From the NCBI RefSeq assembly GCF_029227915.1, contig NC_079877.1, positions 9,176,001 through 9,240,000 of the forward strand: a DNA stretch of 64,000 nt, in the 5' to 3' direction. The notes below the pieces were generated by a model, which did no database searches, was not told where the DNA came from, and was given only the letters and a program-made list of their open reading frames with translations. Both the position numbers and the translations under genes were made by a program. The stretch comes from Hydractinia symbiolongicarpus. Lineage: Eukaryota; Cnidaria; Hydrozoa; Anthoathecata; Hydractiniidae. This document shows positions 38,594 through 52,220 of the stretch, piece after piece (positions within the stretch are counted from its first letter, which is position 1; each line of letters starts with the position of its first letter).

Positions 38594-39701
38594 ATGAGGA
38601 AATATCAGATTTACGTGATTTGTTTTGTTGTTTTGGCTTTTGCCGCTGCCACAGGTATTTTAATGCTTCTTCATTGCAATTGCCGTCAATGTTTCGTCGC
38701 AATAATAAAAAAATTGCATTTGTTCTTAATTTTTCAGCTACAAGAGTTTGCAGCAACAGAAATATCTTGTGCTCTGTGGTTAGATCAACTAGTTGTTCAA
38801 AGAAAATCGTTTCCAGTCATTGCCCAAGGCTTTGCAACACATGTGGAGGTAATACGGCTTCTTACACTTGAGGGGGTTGTCATTGCATTTTAGTTGTGAA
38901 TCTACCTAATTTGTTTCGTAATAGCAAAATGTCGAAACATAAAGGCGTCAATGCGCGTTGATTGTGGCTACCATGGAATTAGTCCGTTGGATTGCTTGAG
39001 AAAGGGATGTTGTTATGGCGAATTAAAGGTGGCTGGCCCGTGGTGTTATCATCGAAAAGGTAAATTTTCGACTATGTTTTCGGCATTAACACTGACAATT
39101 TGGGCCACTAATTATTTCTCAAAATACTCTAGCAAACTGTCCCATGATTGAAGCAAACAAACGTGAAGATTGTGGTTACCCTGGGATAAGCAAATCAGAT
39201 TGCGTCAAAAAAGGATGCTGTTACAACGCGATCAAGGAAAAGGGACCGTGGTGTTATTACAGGCAAGGTAAGTTGTTCCGCTCTTACTGATTAGGTATTT
39301 TGAAAGCATTGTGTACTCTTCCATCCGTAATTTTAGAAAAATGCCGGAAAATAGCAGCAACAAGACGTCATGATTGTGGTTATCCAGGCATAACGAAGCG
39401 GGCATGCGAAAAGAAAGGCTGTTGTTATAGTGAATTGCTAAACCAAAGTGGACCGTGGTGCTACCACCGCCTAGGTAAGCATAGAAGTACGCTCTCCACA
39501 TTCGTCGCAAAATAACATAATGCGCGATCCTTAAAGTTTTTACTGCTGGTTTGTGTTGAATTTTCGTTAGAAAAATGTCTGCGCAAAGCAACAGAACGTG
39601 ACGACTGCGGCTATCCTGGTATAACAGAATTCGAATGCATGAAAAGAGGTTGCTGCTATAATTCATTGCCCGGTCGTGGGCCATGGTGTTATTACCGATG
39701 A
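38594..39701 (+). CDS. Secreted ShKT-like / four-trefoil protein, copy 13
   Basis: Exons 38594-38654, 38738-38848, 38925-39059, 39133-39267, 39337-39474, 39571-39701. Coding sequence as copy 11; the 5-base spacer deletion lies about 0.87 kb upstream of its ATG, outside the recognised promoter elements. Confidence 0.86.
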
Positions 39702-41723
39702 GGTAAAAGTCGCGAACACTTTTGTAAGCAAGTCATTTCGGGCCACGAGCTTAATATGTACTTCCTTTCGTTTAGATACGAGGACCTTGGGAAGATTATA
39801 TGCGAACTTTAGTGTACTCATTGTTGTAAAAATATGTTGTCAAATAAATACCTCTAATATATGAACTTTTCCTTCCCAATAAGATCCAGTAGGAGATGAA
39901 TGATTTGACTGCCAATTTTCTTTTTGTCATGTCGCTGCAGCCAACCACATTTGAATTATTGCATAGGGTGCCTTGAGTGTCCGTATTTGCTGAAAGGAGT
40001 AGTAAGCGTTATTTAGTAAAGCCTGAAATCTTCTGGCGCCGCCATACCCAGAATCGCAATGCAACCGTGCAAGCGTAGCGTGAGCATTTCTATCCAAGGC
40101 GTTATTAACCGACTATTGCCGTTTTTTGCTACTTTGTCAACTTGGCAATTCTGTCTCATTCGGAGCCACAATTTTGATAGTCAAAAATGTCAGGGCGGAT
40201 ACGGAAAGCATAAATCTAAATACAAAAAGGCTACTTTTGCGGGCGTTATTAATACAACATAAAATAACTTGTCTATCTGTACCGAGAAAGTTTATGCGAG
40301 GTCAAAAGCATAGACCGAACATGCGAGGTCGCTACGCTGACCGAGAGTAATATTTCTCGTAAGATGACAAGGTTGTAAAAAAAATAGAGAACTTTCCATT
40401 TGAGTTTTATTGTTTCAATTTTTCAAATACATGTTTATCACATAAATTCGACGTTGTTTTGCTTGTTTTTCATTGTGCTGTTAATGTTTTTAAAAGCATT
40501 TTCTTTTATCTGCGACACCGAACGTGGAACATGTTTTTCTGATTCTGACGGAGTGAATCGTGATTTAGGATTTACTGCAACTTCATTTTTCAGTGTGGAT
40601 GTGTTTGGCTATTTTTTCCAATGTTATTTGTATGCATTTATAGTTATTAATATGTATGTTACAAGGTCAAAAATTGCACCGGGCTGTATGAAGCTCGTCG
40701 TTGAGGCTTTTACCCAATCAGTGCTGTGGATTTCCCGTATATACTGATTTAAAATAGCTATCAGTAAATAATACTGTATAAGGCCCGCTAGTGCCGTTTA
40801 TAACCAAGCCGTTATCGAGGGTATATAAATGACAGCGCAGGGGCATTAATGAAAAGTCATGGGATAAAAATACTTAACGTCCAATTGAAGCAGTGACGTT
40901 AAACGCACGTATTTCATTTCGACTACTCATCTCCAGCATTGTTCTTAATAAGAAATGTTAATAGCATGTTAAACAGGGAAACGTATCCCTAGTTGTCAAA
41001 ACAGGGTTACGTTGACGTAAATTTTGAAGCATATTAGAAAATTCTTTTTTTTTATCTCTTCATCCCTGACAAAAAAGGCGCACGATGCAGCGCGTATTGG
41101 TACTTAAATCCGCAAAATCGACCGTGTCTTGTGTGAATGGACACCTTCTAGATGTGATGTAGTACGCAACAAAAATAGTTTCTACATGTGAGTTATCTAA
41201 AACAACAAGACATTGTCAGAACGTCGTATAATGAACAATCCAATGATCTAGGATTGGCAACGCATCCTTCTGATGGAATTTAGCTCTTTTGTTTCATATT
41301 CATTGAAATTGAAGGGAATATCACCTTCACCGCGAAAGAACGATCTCTTGAAAGTATAACACGCATGTATGATTGGGAATTGTTGGTTTGGTCACCGAAG
41401 ACAAGAATAACTCGTGTGTGATTCGTGTGCACCCTAGTCCTACACCACTCCGATAAAAACCTTCCGTTTATTCAACAATCAACAATGATCTTCATAGACC
41501 GTGTCAACATATTTCAAAGCGAAACCCACAAGAGTTTAAACGGTGAATGCTACATGCACAATATCTTCCCCGGAGGCGAATTTACGTTGTAATTTGTAAA
41601 CGGCCATCTTGATTATAAGCACTCATTAATTACAGTAATTAGAGAGAAAAGAGCGTATAAAGAAGGCTTTAACATGAATTGGACTAATACGATTCGCGCA
41701 CCGACGAAATAAGAGCCGGAATC

Positions 41724-42831
41724 ATGAGGAAATATCAGATTTACGTGATTTGTTTTGTTGTTTTGGCTTTTGCCGCTGCCACAGGTATTTTAATGCTTCT
41801 TCATTGCAATTGCCGTCAATGTTTCGTCGCAATAATAAAAAAATTGCATTTGTTCTTAATTTTTCAGCTACAAGAGTTTGCAGCAACAGAAATATCTTGT
41901 GCTCTGTGGTTAGATCAACTAGTTGTTCAAAGAAAATCGTTTCCAGTCATTGCCCAAGGCTTTGCAACACATGTGGAGGTAATACGGCTTCTTACACTTG
42001 AGGGGGTTGTCATTGCATTTTAGTTGTGAATCTACCTAATTTGTTTCGTAATAGCAAAATGTCGAAACATAAAGGCGTCAATGCGCGTTGATTGTGGCTA
42101 CCATGGAATTAGTCCGTTGGATTGCTTGAGAAAGGGATGTTGTTATGGCGAATTAAAGGTGGCTGGCCCGTGGTGTTATCATCGAAAAGGTAAATTTTCG
42201 ACTATGTTTTCGGCATTAACACTGACAATTTGGGCCACTAATTATTTCTCAAAATACTCTAGCAAACTGTCCCATGATTGAAGCAAACAAACGTGAAGAT
42301 TGTGGTTACCCTGGGATAAGCAAATCAGATTGCGTCAAAAAAGGATGCTGTTACAACGCGATCAAGGAAAAGGGACCGTGGTGTTATTACAGGCAAGGTA
42401 AGTTGTTCCGCTCTTACTGATTAGGTATTTTGAAAGCATTGTGTACTCTTCCATCCGTAATTTTAGAAAAATGCCGGAAAATAGCAGCAACAAGACGTCA
42501 TGATTGTGGTTATCCAGGCATAACGAAGCGGGCATGCGAAAAGAAAGGCTGTTGTTATAGTGAATTGCTAAACCAAAGTGGACCGTGGTGCTACCACCGC
42601 CTAGGTAAGCATAGAAGTACGCTCTCCACATTCGTCGCAAAATAACATAATGCGCGATCCTTAAAGTTTTTACTGCTGGTTTGTGTTGAATTTTCGTTAG
42701 AAAAATGTCTGCGCAAAGCAACAGAACGTGACGACTGCGGCTATCCTGGTATAACAGAATTCGAATGCATGAAAAGAGGTTGCTGCTATAATTCATTGCC
42801 CGGTCGTGGGCCATGGTGTTATTACCGATGA
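41724..42831 (+). CDS. Secreted ShKT-like / four-trefoil protein, copy 14
   Basis: Exons 41724-41784, 41868-41978, 42055-42189, 42263-42397, 42467-42604, 42701-42831. I saw no difference from copy 11. Confidence 0.86.
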
Positions 42832-42978
42832 GGTAAAAGTCGCGAACACTTTTGTAAGCAAGTCATTTCGGGCCACGAGCTTAATATGTACTTCCTTTCG
42901 TTTAGATACGAGGACCTTGGGAAGATTATATGCGAACTTTAGTGTACTCATTGTTGTAAAAATATGTTGTCAAATAAA

Positions 42979-44853
42979 TACCTCTAATATATGAACTTTT
43001 CCTTCCCAATAAGATCCAGTAGGAGATGAATGATTTGACTGCCAATTTTCTTTTTGTCATGTCGCTGCAGCCAACCACATTTGAATTATTGCATAGGGTG
43101 CCTTGAGTGTCCGTATTTGCTGAAAGGAGTAGTAAGCGTTATTTAGTAAAGCCTGAAATCTTCTGGCGCCGCCATACCCAGAATCGCAATGCAACCGTGC
43201 AAGCGTAGCGTGAGCATTTCTATCCAAGGCGTTATTAACCGACTATTGCCGTTTTTTGCTACTTTGTCAACTTGGCAATTCTGTCTCATTCGGAGCCACA
43301 ATTTTGATAGTCAAAAATGTCAGGGCGGATACGGAAAGCATAAATCTAAATACAAAAAGGCTACTTTTGCGGGCGTTATTAATACAACATAAAATAACTT
43401 GTCTATCTGTACCGAGAAAGTTTATGCGAGGTCAAAAGCATAGACCGAACATGCGAGGTCGCTACGCTGACCGAGAGTAATATTTCTCGTAAGATGACAA
43501 GGTTGTAAAAAAAATAGAGAACTTTCCATTTGAGTTTTATTGTTTCAATTTTTCAAATACATGTTTATCACATAAATTCGACGTTGTTTTGCTTGTTTTT
43601 CATTGTGCTGTTAATGTTTTTAAAAGCATTTTCTTTTATCTGCGACACCGAACGTGGAACATGTTTTTCTGATTCTGACGGAGTGAATCGTGATTTAGGA
43701 TTTACTGCAACTTCATTTTTCAGTGTGGATGTGTTTGGCTATTTTTTCCAATGTTATTTGTATGCATTTATAGTTATTAATATGTATGTTACAAGGTCAA
43801 AAATTGCACCGGGCTGTATGAAGCTCGTCGTTGAGGCTTTTACCCAATCAGTGCTGTGGATTTCCCGTATATACTGATTTAAAATAGCTATCAGTAAATA
43901 ATACTGTATAAGGCCCGCTAGTGCCGTTTATAACCAAGCCGTTATCGAGGGTATATAAATGACAGCGCAGGGGCATTAATGAAAAGTCATGGGATAAAAA
44001 TACTTAACGTCCAATTGAAGCAGTGACGTTAAACGCACGTATTTCATTTCGACTACTCATCTCCAGCATTGTTCTTAATAAGAAATGTTAATAGCATGTT
44101 AAACAGGGAAACGTATCCCTAGTTGTCAAAACAGGGTTACGTTGACGTAAATTTTGAAGCATATTAGAAAATTCTTTTTTTTTATCTCTTCATCCCTGAC
44201 AAAAAAGGCGCACGATGCAGCGCGTATTGGTACTTAAATCCGCAAAATCGACCCTGTCTTGTGTGAATGGACACCTTCTAGATGTGATGTAATACGCAAC
44301 AAAAATAGTTTCTACATGTGAGTTATCTAAAACAACAAGACATTGTCAGAACGTCGTATAATGAACAATCCAATGATCTAGGATTGGCAACGCATCCTTC
44401 TGATGGAATTTAGCTCTTTTGTTTCATATTCATTGAAATTGAAGGGAATATCACCTTCACCGCGAAAGAACGATCTCTTGAAAGTATAACACGCATGTAT
44501 GATTGGGAATTGTTGGTTTGGTCACCGAAGACAAGAATAACTCGTGTGTGATTCGTGTGCACCCTAGTCCTACACCACTCCGATAAAAACCTTCCGTTTA
44601 TTCAACAATCAACAATGATCTTCATAGACCGTGTCAACATATTTCAAAGCGAAACCCACAAGAGTTTAAACGGTGAATGCTACATGCACAATATCTTCCC
44701 CGGAGGCGAATTTACGTTGTAATTTGTAAACGGCCATCTTGATTATAAGCACTCATTAATTACAGTAATTAGAGAGAAAAGAGCGTATAAAGAAGGCTTT
44801 AACATGAATTGGACTAATACGATTCGCGCACCGACGAAATAAGAGCCGGAATC
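42979..44853 (+). other. Intergenic spacer 14, two substitutions
   Basis: Same content as spacer 1 except G to C at 44254 and G to A at 44292, both private. No gene seen. Confidence 0.75.
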
Positions 44854-45961
44854 ATGAGGAAATATCAGATTTACGTGATTTGTTTTGTTGTTTTGGCTTT
44901 TGCCGCTGCCACAGGTATTTTAATGCTTCTTCATTGCAATTGCCGTCAATGTTTCGTCGCAATAATAAAAAAATTGCATTTGTTCTTAATTTTTCAGCTA
45001 CAAGAGTTTGCAGCAACAGAAATATCTTGTGCTCTGTGGTTAGATCAACTAGTTGTTCAAAGAAAATCGTTTCCAGTCATTGCCCAAGGCTTTGCAACAC
45101 ATGTGGAGGTAATACGGCTTCTTACACTTGAGGGGGTTGTCATTGCATTTTAGTTGTGAATCTACCTAATTTGTTTCGTAATAGCAAAATGTCGAAACAT
45201 AAAGGCGTCAATGCGCGTTGATTGTGGCTACCATGGAATTAGTCCGTTGGATTGCTTGAGAAAGGGATGTTGTTATGGCGAATTAAAGGTGGCTGGCCCG
45301 TGGTGTTATCATCGAAAAGGTAAATTTTCGACTATGTTTTCGGCATTAACACTGACAATTTGGGCCACTAATTATTTCTCAAAATACTCTAGCAAACTGT
45401 CCCATGATTGAAGCAAACAAACGTGAAGATTGTGGTTACCCTGGGATAAGCAAATCAGATTGCGTCAAAAAAGGATGCTGTTACAACGCGATCAAGGAAA
45501 AGGGACCGTGGTGTTATTACAGGCAAGGTAAGTTGTTCCGCTCTTACTGATTAGGTATTTTGAAAGCATTGTGTACTCTTCCATCCGTAATTTTAGAAAA
45601 ATGCCGGAAAATAGCAGCAACAAGACGTCATGATTGTGGTTATCCAGGCATAACGAAGCGGGCATGCGAAAAGAAAGGCTGTTGTTATAGTGAATTGCTA
45701 AACCAAAGTGGACCGTGGTGCTACCACCGCCTAGGTAAGCATAGAAGTACGCTCTCCACATTCGTCGCAAAATAACATAATGCGCGATCCTTAAAGTTTT
45801 TACTGCTGGTTTGTGTTGAATTTTCGTTAGAAAAATGTCTGCGCAAAGCAACAGAACGTGACGACTGCGGCTATCCTGGTATAACAGAATTCGAATGCAT
45901 GAAAAGAGGTTGCTGCTATAATTCATTGCCCGGTCGTGGGCCATGGTGTTATTACCGATGA
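44854..45961 (+). CDS. Secreted ShKT-like / four-trefoil protein, copy 15
   Basis: Exons 44854-44914, 44998-45108, 45185-45319, 45393-45527, 45597-45734, 45831-45961. Coding sequence as copy 11. An A5 run in the 3'UTR is one base shorter near 46088, moving the poly(A) signal one base closer to the stop. Confidence 0.86.
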
Positions 45962-46107
45962 GGTAAAAGTCGCGAACACTTTTGTAAGCAAGTCATTTCG
46001 GGCCACGAGCTTAATATGTACTTCCTTTCGTTTAGATACGAGGACCTTGGGAAGATTATATGCGAACTTTAGTGTACTCATTGTTGTAAAATATGTTGTC
46101 AAATAAA

Positions 46108-47982
46108 TACCTCTAATATATGAACTTTTCCTTCCCAATAAGATCCAGTAGGAGATGAATGATTTGACTGCCAATTTTCTTTTTGTCATGTCGCTGCAGC
46201 CAACCACATTTGAATTATTGCATAGGGTGCCTTGAGTGTCCGTATTTGCTGAAAGGAGTAGTAAGCGTTATTTAGTAAAGCCTGAAATCTTCTGGCGCCG
46301 CCATACCCAGAATCGCAATGCAACCGTGCAAGCGTAGCGTGAGCATTTCTATCCAAGGCGTTATTAACCGACTATTGCCGTTTTTTGCTACTTTGTCAAC
46401 TTGGCAATTCTGTCTCATTCGGAGCCACAATTTTGATAGTCAAAAATGTCAGGGCGGATACGGAAAGCATAAATCTAAATACAAAAAGGCTACTTTTGCG
46501 GGCGTTATTAATACAACATAAAATAACTTGTCTATCTGTACCGAGAAAGTTTATGCGAGGTCAAAAGCATAGACCGAACATGCGAGGTCGCTACGCTGAC
46601 CGAGAGTAATATTTCTCGTAAGATGACAAGGTTGTAAAAAAAATAGAGAACTTTCCATTTGAGTTTTATTGTTTCAATTTTTCAAATACATGTTTATCAC
46701 ATAAATTCGACGTTGTTTTGCTTGTTTTTCATTGTGCTGTTAATGTTTTTAAAAGCATTTTCTTTTATCTGCGACACCGAACGTGGAACATGTTTTTCTG
46801 ATTCTGACGGAGTGAATCGTGATTTAGGATTTACTGCAACTTCATTTTTCAGTGTGGATGTGTTTGGCTATTTTTTCCAATGTTATTTGTATGCATTTAT
46901 AGTTATTAATATGTATGTTACAAGGTCAAAAATTGCACCGGGCTGTATGAAGCTCGTCGTTGAGGCTTTTACCCAATCAGTGCTGTGGATTTCCCGTATA
47001 TACTGATTTAAAATAGCTATCAGTAAATAATACTGTATAAGGCCCGCTAGTGCCGTTTATAACCAAGCCGTTATCGAGGGTATATAAATGACAGCGCAGG
47101 GGCATTAATGAAAAGTCATGGGATAAAAATACTTAACGTCCAATTGAAGCAGTGACGTTAAACGCACGTATTTCATTTCGACTACTCATCGCCAGCATTG
47201 TTCTTAATAAGAAATGTTAATAGCATGTTAAACAGGGAAACGTATCCCTAGTTGTCAAAACAGGGTTACGTTGACGTAAATTTTGAAGCATATTAGAAAA
47301 TTCTTTTTTTTTATCTCTTCATCCCTGACAAAAAAGGCGCACGATGCAGCGCGTATTGGTACTTAAATCCGCAAAATCGACCGTGTCTTGTGTGAATGGA
47401 CACCTTCTAGATGTGATGTAGTACGCAACAAAAATAGTTTCTACATGTGAGTTATCTAAAACAACAAGACATTGTCAGAACGTCGTATAATGAACAATCC
47501 AATGATCTAGGATTGGCAACGCATCCTTCTGATGGAATTTAGCTCTTTTGTTTCATATTCATTGAAATTGAAGGGAATATCACCTTCACCGCGAAAGAAC
47601 GATCTCTTGAAAGTATAACACCAATGTATGATTGGGAATTGTTGGTTTGGTCACCGAAGACAAGAATAACTCGTGTGTGATTCGTGTGCACCCTAGTCCT
47701 ACACCACTCCGATAAAAACCTTCCGTTTATTCAACAATCAACAATGATCTTCATAGACCGTGTCAACATATTTCAAAGCGAAACCCACAAGAGTTTAAAC
47801 GGTGAATGCTACATGCACAATATCTTCCCCGGAGGCGAATTTACGTTGTAATTTGTAAACGGCCATCTTGATTATAAGCACTCATTAATTACAGTAATTA
47901 GAGAGAAAAGAGCGTATAAAGAAGGCTTTAACATGAATTGGACTAATACGATTCGCGCACCGACGAAATAAGAGCCGGAATC
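46108..47982 (+). other. Intergenic spacer 15, private substitutions including an adjacent pair
   Basis: Same content as spacer 1 except T to G at 47191 and an adjacent double change, GC to CA, at 47622-47623. No gene seen. Confidence 0.75.
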
Positions 47983-49090
47983 ATGAGGAAATATCAGATT
48001 TACGTGATTTGTTTTGTTGTTTTGGCTTTTGCCGCTGCCACAGGTATTTTAATGCTTCTTCATTGCAATTGCCGTCAATGTTTCGTCGCAATAATAAAAA
48101 AATTGCATTTGTTCTTAATTTTTCAGCTACAAGAGTTTGCAGCAACAGAAATATCTTGTGCTCTGTGGTTAGATCAACTAGTTGTTCAAAGAAAATCGTT
48201 TCCAGTCATTGCCCGAAGCTTTGCAACACATGTGGAGGTAATACGGCTTCTTACACTTGAGGGGGTTGTCATTGCATTTTAGTTGTGAATCTACCTAATT
48301 TGTTTCGTAATAGCAAAATGTCGAAACATAAAGGCGTCAATGCGCGTTGATTGTGGCTACCATGGAATTAGTCCGTTGGATTGCTTGAGAAAGGGATGTT
48401 GTTATGGCGAATTAAAGGTGGCTGGCCCGTGGTGTTATCATCGAAAAGGTAAATTTTCGACTATGTTTTCGGCATTAACACTGACAATTTGGGCCACTAA
48501 TTATTTCTCAAAATACTCTAGCAAACTGTCCCATGATTGAAGCAAACAAACGTGAAGATTGTGGTTACCCTGGGATAAGCAAATCAGATTGCGTCAAAAA
48601 AGGATGCTGTTACAACGCGATCAAGGAAAAGGGACCGTGGTGTTATTACAGGCAAGGTAAGTTGTTCCGCTCTTACTGATTAGGTATTTTGAAAGCATTG
48701 TGTACTCTTCCATCCGTAATTTTAGAAAAATGCCGGAAAATAGCAGCAACAAGACGTCATGATTGTGGTTATCCAGGCATAACGAAGCGGGCATGCGAAA
48801 AGAAAGGCTGTTGTTATAGTGAATTGCTAAACCAAAGTGGACCGTGGTGCTACCACCGCCTAGGTAAGCATAGAAGTACGCTCTCCACATTCGTCGCAAA
48901 ATAACATAATGCGCGATCCTTAAAGTTTTTACTGCTGGTTTGTGTTGAATTTTCGTTAGAAAAATGTCTGCGCAAAGCAACAGAACGTGACGACTGCGGC
49001 TATCCTGGTATAACAGAATTCGAATGCATGAAAAGAGGTTGCTGCTATAATTCATTGCCCGGTCGTGGGCCATGGTGTTATTACCGATGA
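47983..49090 (+). CDS. Secreted ShKT-like / four-trefoil protein, copy 16 (Arg51Lys)
   Basis: Exons 47983-48043, 48127-48237, 48314-48448, 48522-48656, 48726-48863, 48960-49090. Two changes two bases apart in the ShKT-like exon (48215 A to G, silent at Pro50; 48217 G to A, Arg51 to Lys) alter the Cys-Pro-Arg segment; Lys is common at this place in ShKT domains, so it is probably neutral. Also C to A at 49100 in the 3'UTR intron. With its flanks this is the most diverged unit in the window. Confidence 0.86.
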
Positions 49091-49237
49091 GGTAAAAGTA
49101 GCGAACACTTTTGTAAGCAAGTCATTTCGGGCCACGAGCTTAATATGTACTTCCTTTCGTTTAGATACGAGGACCTTGGGAAGATTATATGCGAACTTTA
49201 GTGTACTCATTGTTGTAAAAATATGTTGTCAAATAAA

Positions 49238-51112
49238 TACCTCTAATATATGAACTTTTCCTTCCCAATAAGATCCAGTAGGAGATGAATGATTTGACTG
49301 CCAATTTTCTTTTTGTCATGTCGCTGCAGCCAACCACATTTGAATTATTGCATAGGGTGCCTTGAGTGTCCGTATTTGCTGAAAGGAGTAGTAAGCGTTA
49401 TTTAGTAAAGCCTGAAATCTTCTGGCGCCGCCATACCCAGAATCGCAATGCAACCGTGCAAGCGTAGCGTGAGCATTTCTATCCAAGGCGTTATTAACCG
49501 ACTATTGCCGTTTTTTGCTACTTTGTCAACTTGGCAATTCTGTCTCATTCGGAGCCACAATTTTGATAGTCAAAAATGTCAGGGCGGATACGGAAAGCAT
49601 AAATCTAAATACAAAAAGGCTACTTTTGCGGGCGTTATTAATACAACATAAAATAACTTGTCTATCTGTACCGAGAAAGTTTATGCGAGGTCAAAAGCAT
49701 AGACCGAACATGCGAGGTCGCTACGCTGACCGAGAGTAATATTTCTCGTAAGATGACAAGGTTGTAAAAAAAATAGAGAACTTTCCATTTGAGTTTTATT
49801 GTTTCAATCTTTCAAATACATGTTTATCACATAAATTCGACGTTGTTTTGCTTGTTTTTCATTGTGCTGTTAATGTTTTTAAAAGCATTTTCTTTTATCT
49901 GCGACACCGAACGTGGAACATGTTTTTCTGATTCTGACGGAGTGAATCGTGATTTAGGATTTACTGCAACTTCATTTTTCAGTGTGGATGTGTTTGGCTA
50001 TTTTTTCCAATGTTATTTGTATGCATTTATAGTTATTAATATGTATGTTACAAGGTCAAAAATTGCACCGGGCTGTATGAAGCTCGTCGTTGAGGCTTTT
50101 ACCCAATCAGTGCTGTGGATTTCCCGTATATACTGATTTAAAATAGCTATCAGTAAATAATACTGTATAAGGCCCGCTAGTGCCGTTTATAACCAAGCCG
50201 TTATCGAGGGTATATAAATGACAGCGCAGGGGCATTAATGAAAAGTCATGGGATAAAAATACTTAACGTCCAATTGAAGCAGTGACGTTAAACGCACGTA
50301 TTTCATTTCGACTACTCATCTCCAGCATTGTTCTTAATAAGAAATGTTAATAGCATGTTAAACAGGGAAACGTATCCCTAGTTGTCAAAACAGGGTTACG
50401 TTGACGTAAATTTTGAAGCATATTAGAAAATTCTTTTTTTTTATCTCTTCATCCCTGACAAAAAAGGCGCACGATGCAGCGCGTATTGGTACTTAAATCC
50501 GCAAAATCGACCGTGTCTTGTGTGAATGGACACCTTCTAGATGTGATGTAGTACGCAACAAAAATAGTTTCTACATGTGAGTTATCTAAAACAACAAGAC
50601 ATTGTCAGAACGTCGTATAATGAACAATCCAATGATCTAGGATTGGCAACGCATCCTTCTGATGGAATTTAGCTCTTTTGTTTCATATTCATTGAAATTG
50701 AAGGGAATATCACCTTCACCGCGAAAGAACGATCTCTTGAAAGTATAACACGCATGTATGATTGGGAATTGTTGGTTTGGTCACCGAAGACAAGAATAAC
50801 TCGTGTGTGATTCGTGTGCACCCTAGTCCTACACCACTCCGATAAAAACCTTCCGTTTATTCAACAATCAACAATGATCTTCATAGACCGTGTCAACATA
50901 TTTCAAAGCGAAACCCACAAGAGTTTAAACGGTGAATGCTACATGCACAATATCTTCCCCGGAGGCGAATTTACGTTGTAATTTGTAAACGGCCATCTTG
51001 ATTATAAGCACTCATTAATTACAGTAATTAGAGAGAAAAGAGCGTATAAAGAAGGCTTTAACATGAATTGGACTAATACGATTCGCGCACCGACGAAATA
51101 AGAGCCGGAATC
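49238..51112 (+). other. Intergenic spacer 16, one substitution
   Basis: Same content as spacer 1 except T to C at 49809. No gene seen. Confidence 0.75.
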
Positions 51113-52220
51113 ATGAGGAAATATCAGATTTACGTGATTTGTTTTGTTGTTTTGGCTTTTGCCGCTGCCACAGGTATTTTAATGCTTCTTCATTGCAATT
51201 GCCGTCAATGTTTCGTCGCAATAATAAAAAAATTGCATTTGTTCTTAATTTTTCAGCTACAAGAGTTTGCAGCAACAGAAATATCTTGTGCTCTGTGGTT
51301 AGATCAACTAGTTGTTCAAAGAAAATCGTTTCCAGTCATTGCCCAAGGCTTTGCAACACATGTGGAGGTAATACGGCTTCTTACACTTGAGGGGGTTGTC
51401 ATTGCATTTTAGTTGTGAATCTACCTAATTTGTTTCGTAATAGCAAAATGTCGAAACATAAAGGCGTCAATGCGCGTTGATTGTGGCTACCATGGAATTA
51501 GTCCGTTGGATTGCTTGAGAAAGGGATGTTGTTATGGCGAATTAAAGGTGGCTGGCCCGTGGTGTTATCATCGAAAAGGTAAATTTTCGACTATGTTTTC
51601 GGCATTAACACTGACAATTTGGGCCACTAATTATTTCTCAAAATACTCTAGCAAACTGTCCCATGATTGAAGCAAACAAACGTGAAGATTGTGGTTACCC
51701 TGGGATAAGCAAATCAGATTGCGTCAAAAAAGGATGCTGTTACAACGCGATCAAGGAAAAGGGACCGTGGTGTTATTACAGGCAAGGTAAGTTGTTCCGC
51801 TCTTACTGATTAGGTATTTTGAAAGCATTGTGTACTCTTCCATCCGTAATTTTAGAAAAATGCCGGAAAATAGCAGCAACAAGACGTCATGATTGTGGTT
51901 ATCCAGGCATAACGAAGCGGGCATGCGAGAAGAAAGGCTGTTGTTATAGTGAATTGCTAAACCAAAGTGGACCGTGGTGCTACCACCGACTAGGTAAGCA
52001 TAGAAGTACGCTCTCCACATTCGTCGCAAAATAACATAATGCGCGATCCTTAAAGTTTTTACTGCTGGTTTGTGTTGAATTTTCGTTAGAAAAATGTCTG
52101 CGCAAAGCAACAGAACGTGACGACTGCGGCTATCCTGGTATAACAGAATTCGAATGCATGAAAAGAGGTTGCTGCTATAATTCATTGCCCGGTCGTGGGC
52201 CATGGTGTTATTACCGATGA
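51113..52220 (+). CDS. Secreted ShKT-like / four-trefoil protein, copy 17
   Basis: Exons 51113-51173, 51257-51367, 51444-51578, 51652-51786, 51856-51993, 52090-52220. The protein is unchanged; mixed haplotype T with GAG/CGA, ending the run of copies 11-16. Confidence 0.86.

Noticed and set aside
45923-46207. 94-codon reverse frame present only near copy 15
   Set aside because: It is created by the 1-base deletion near 46088 and is absent from every other unit.
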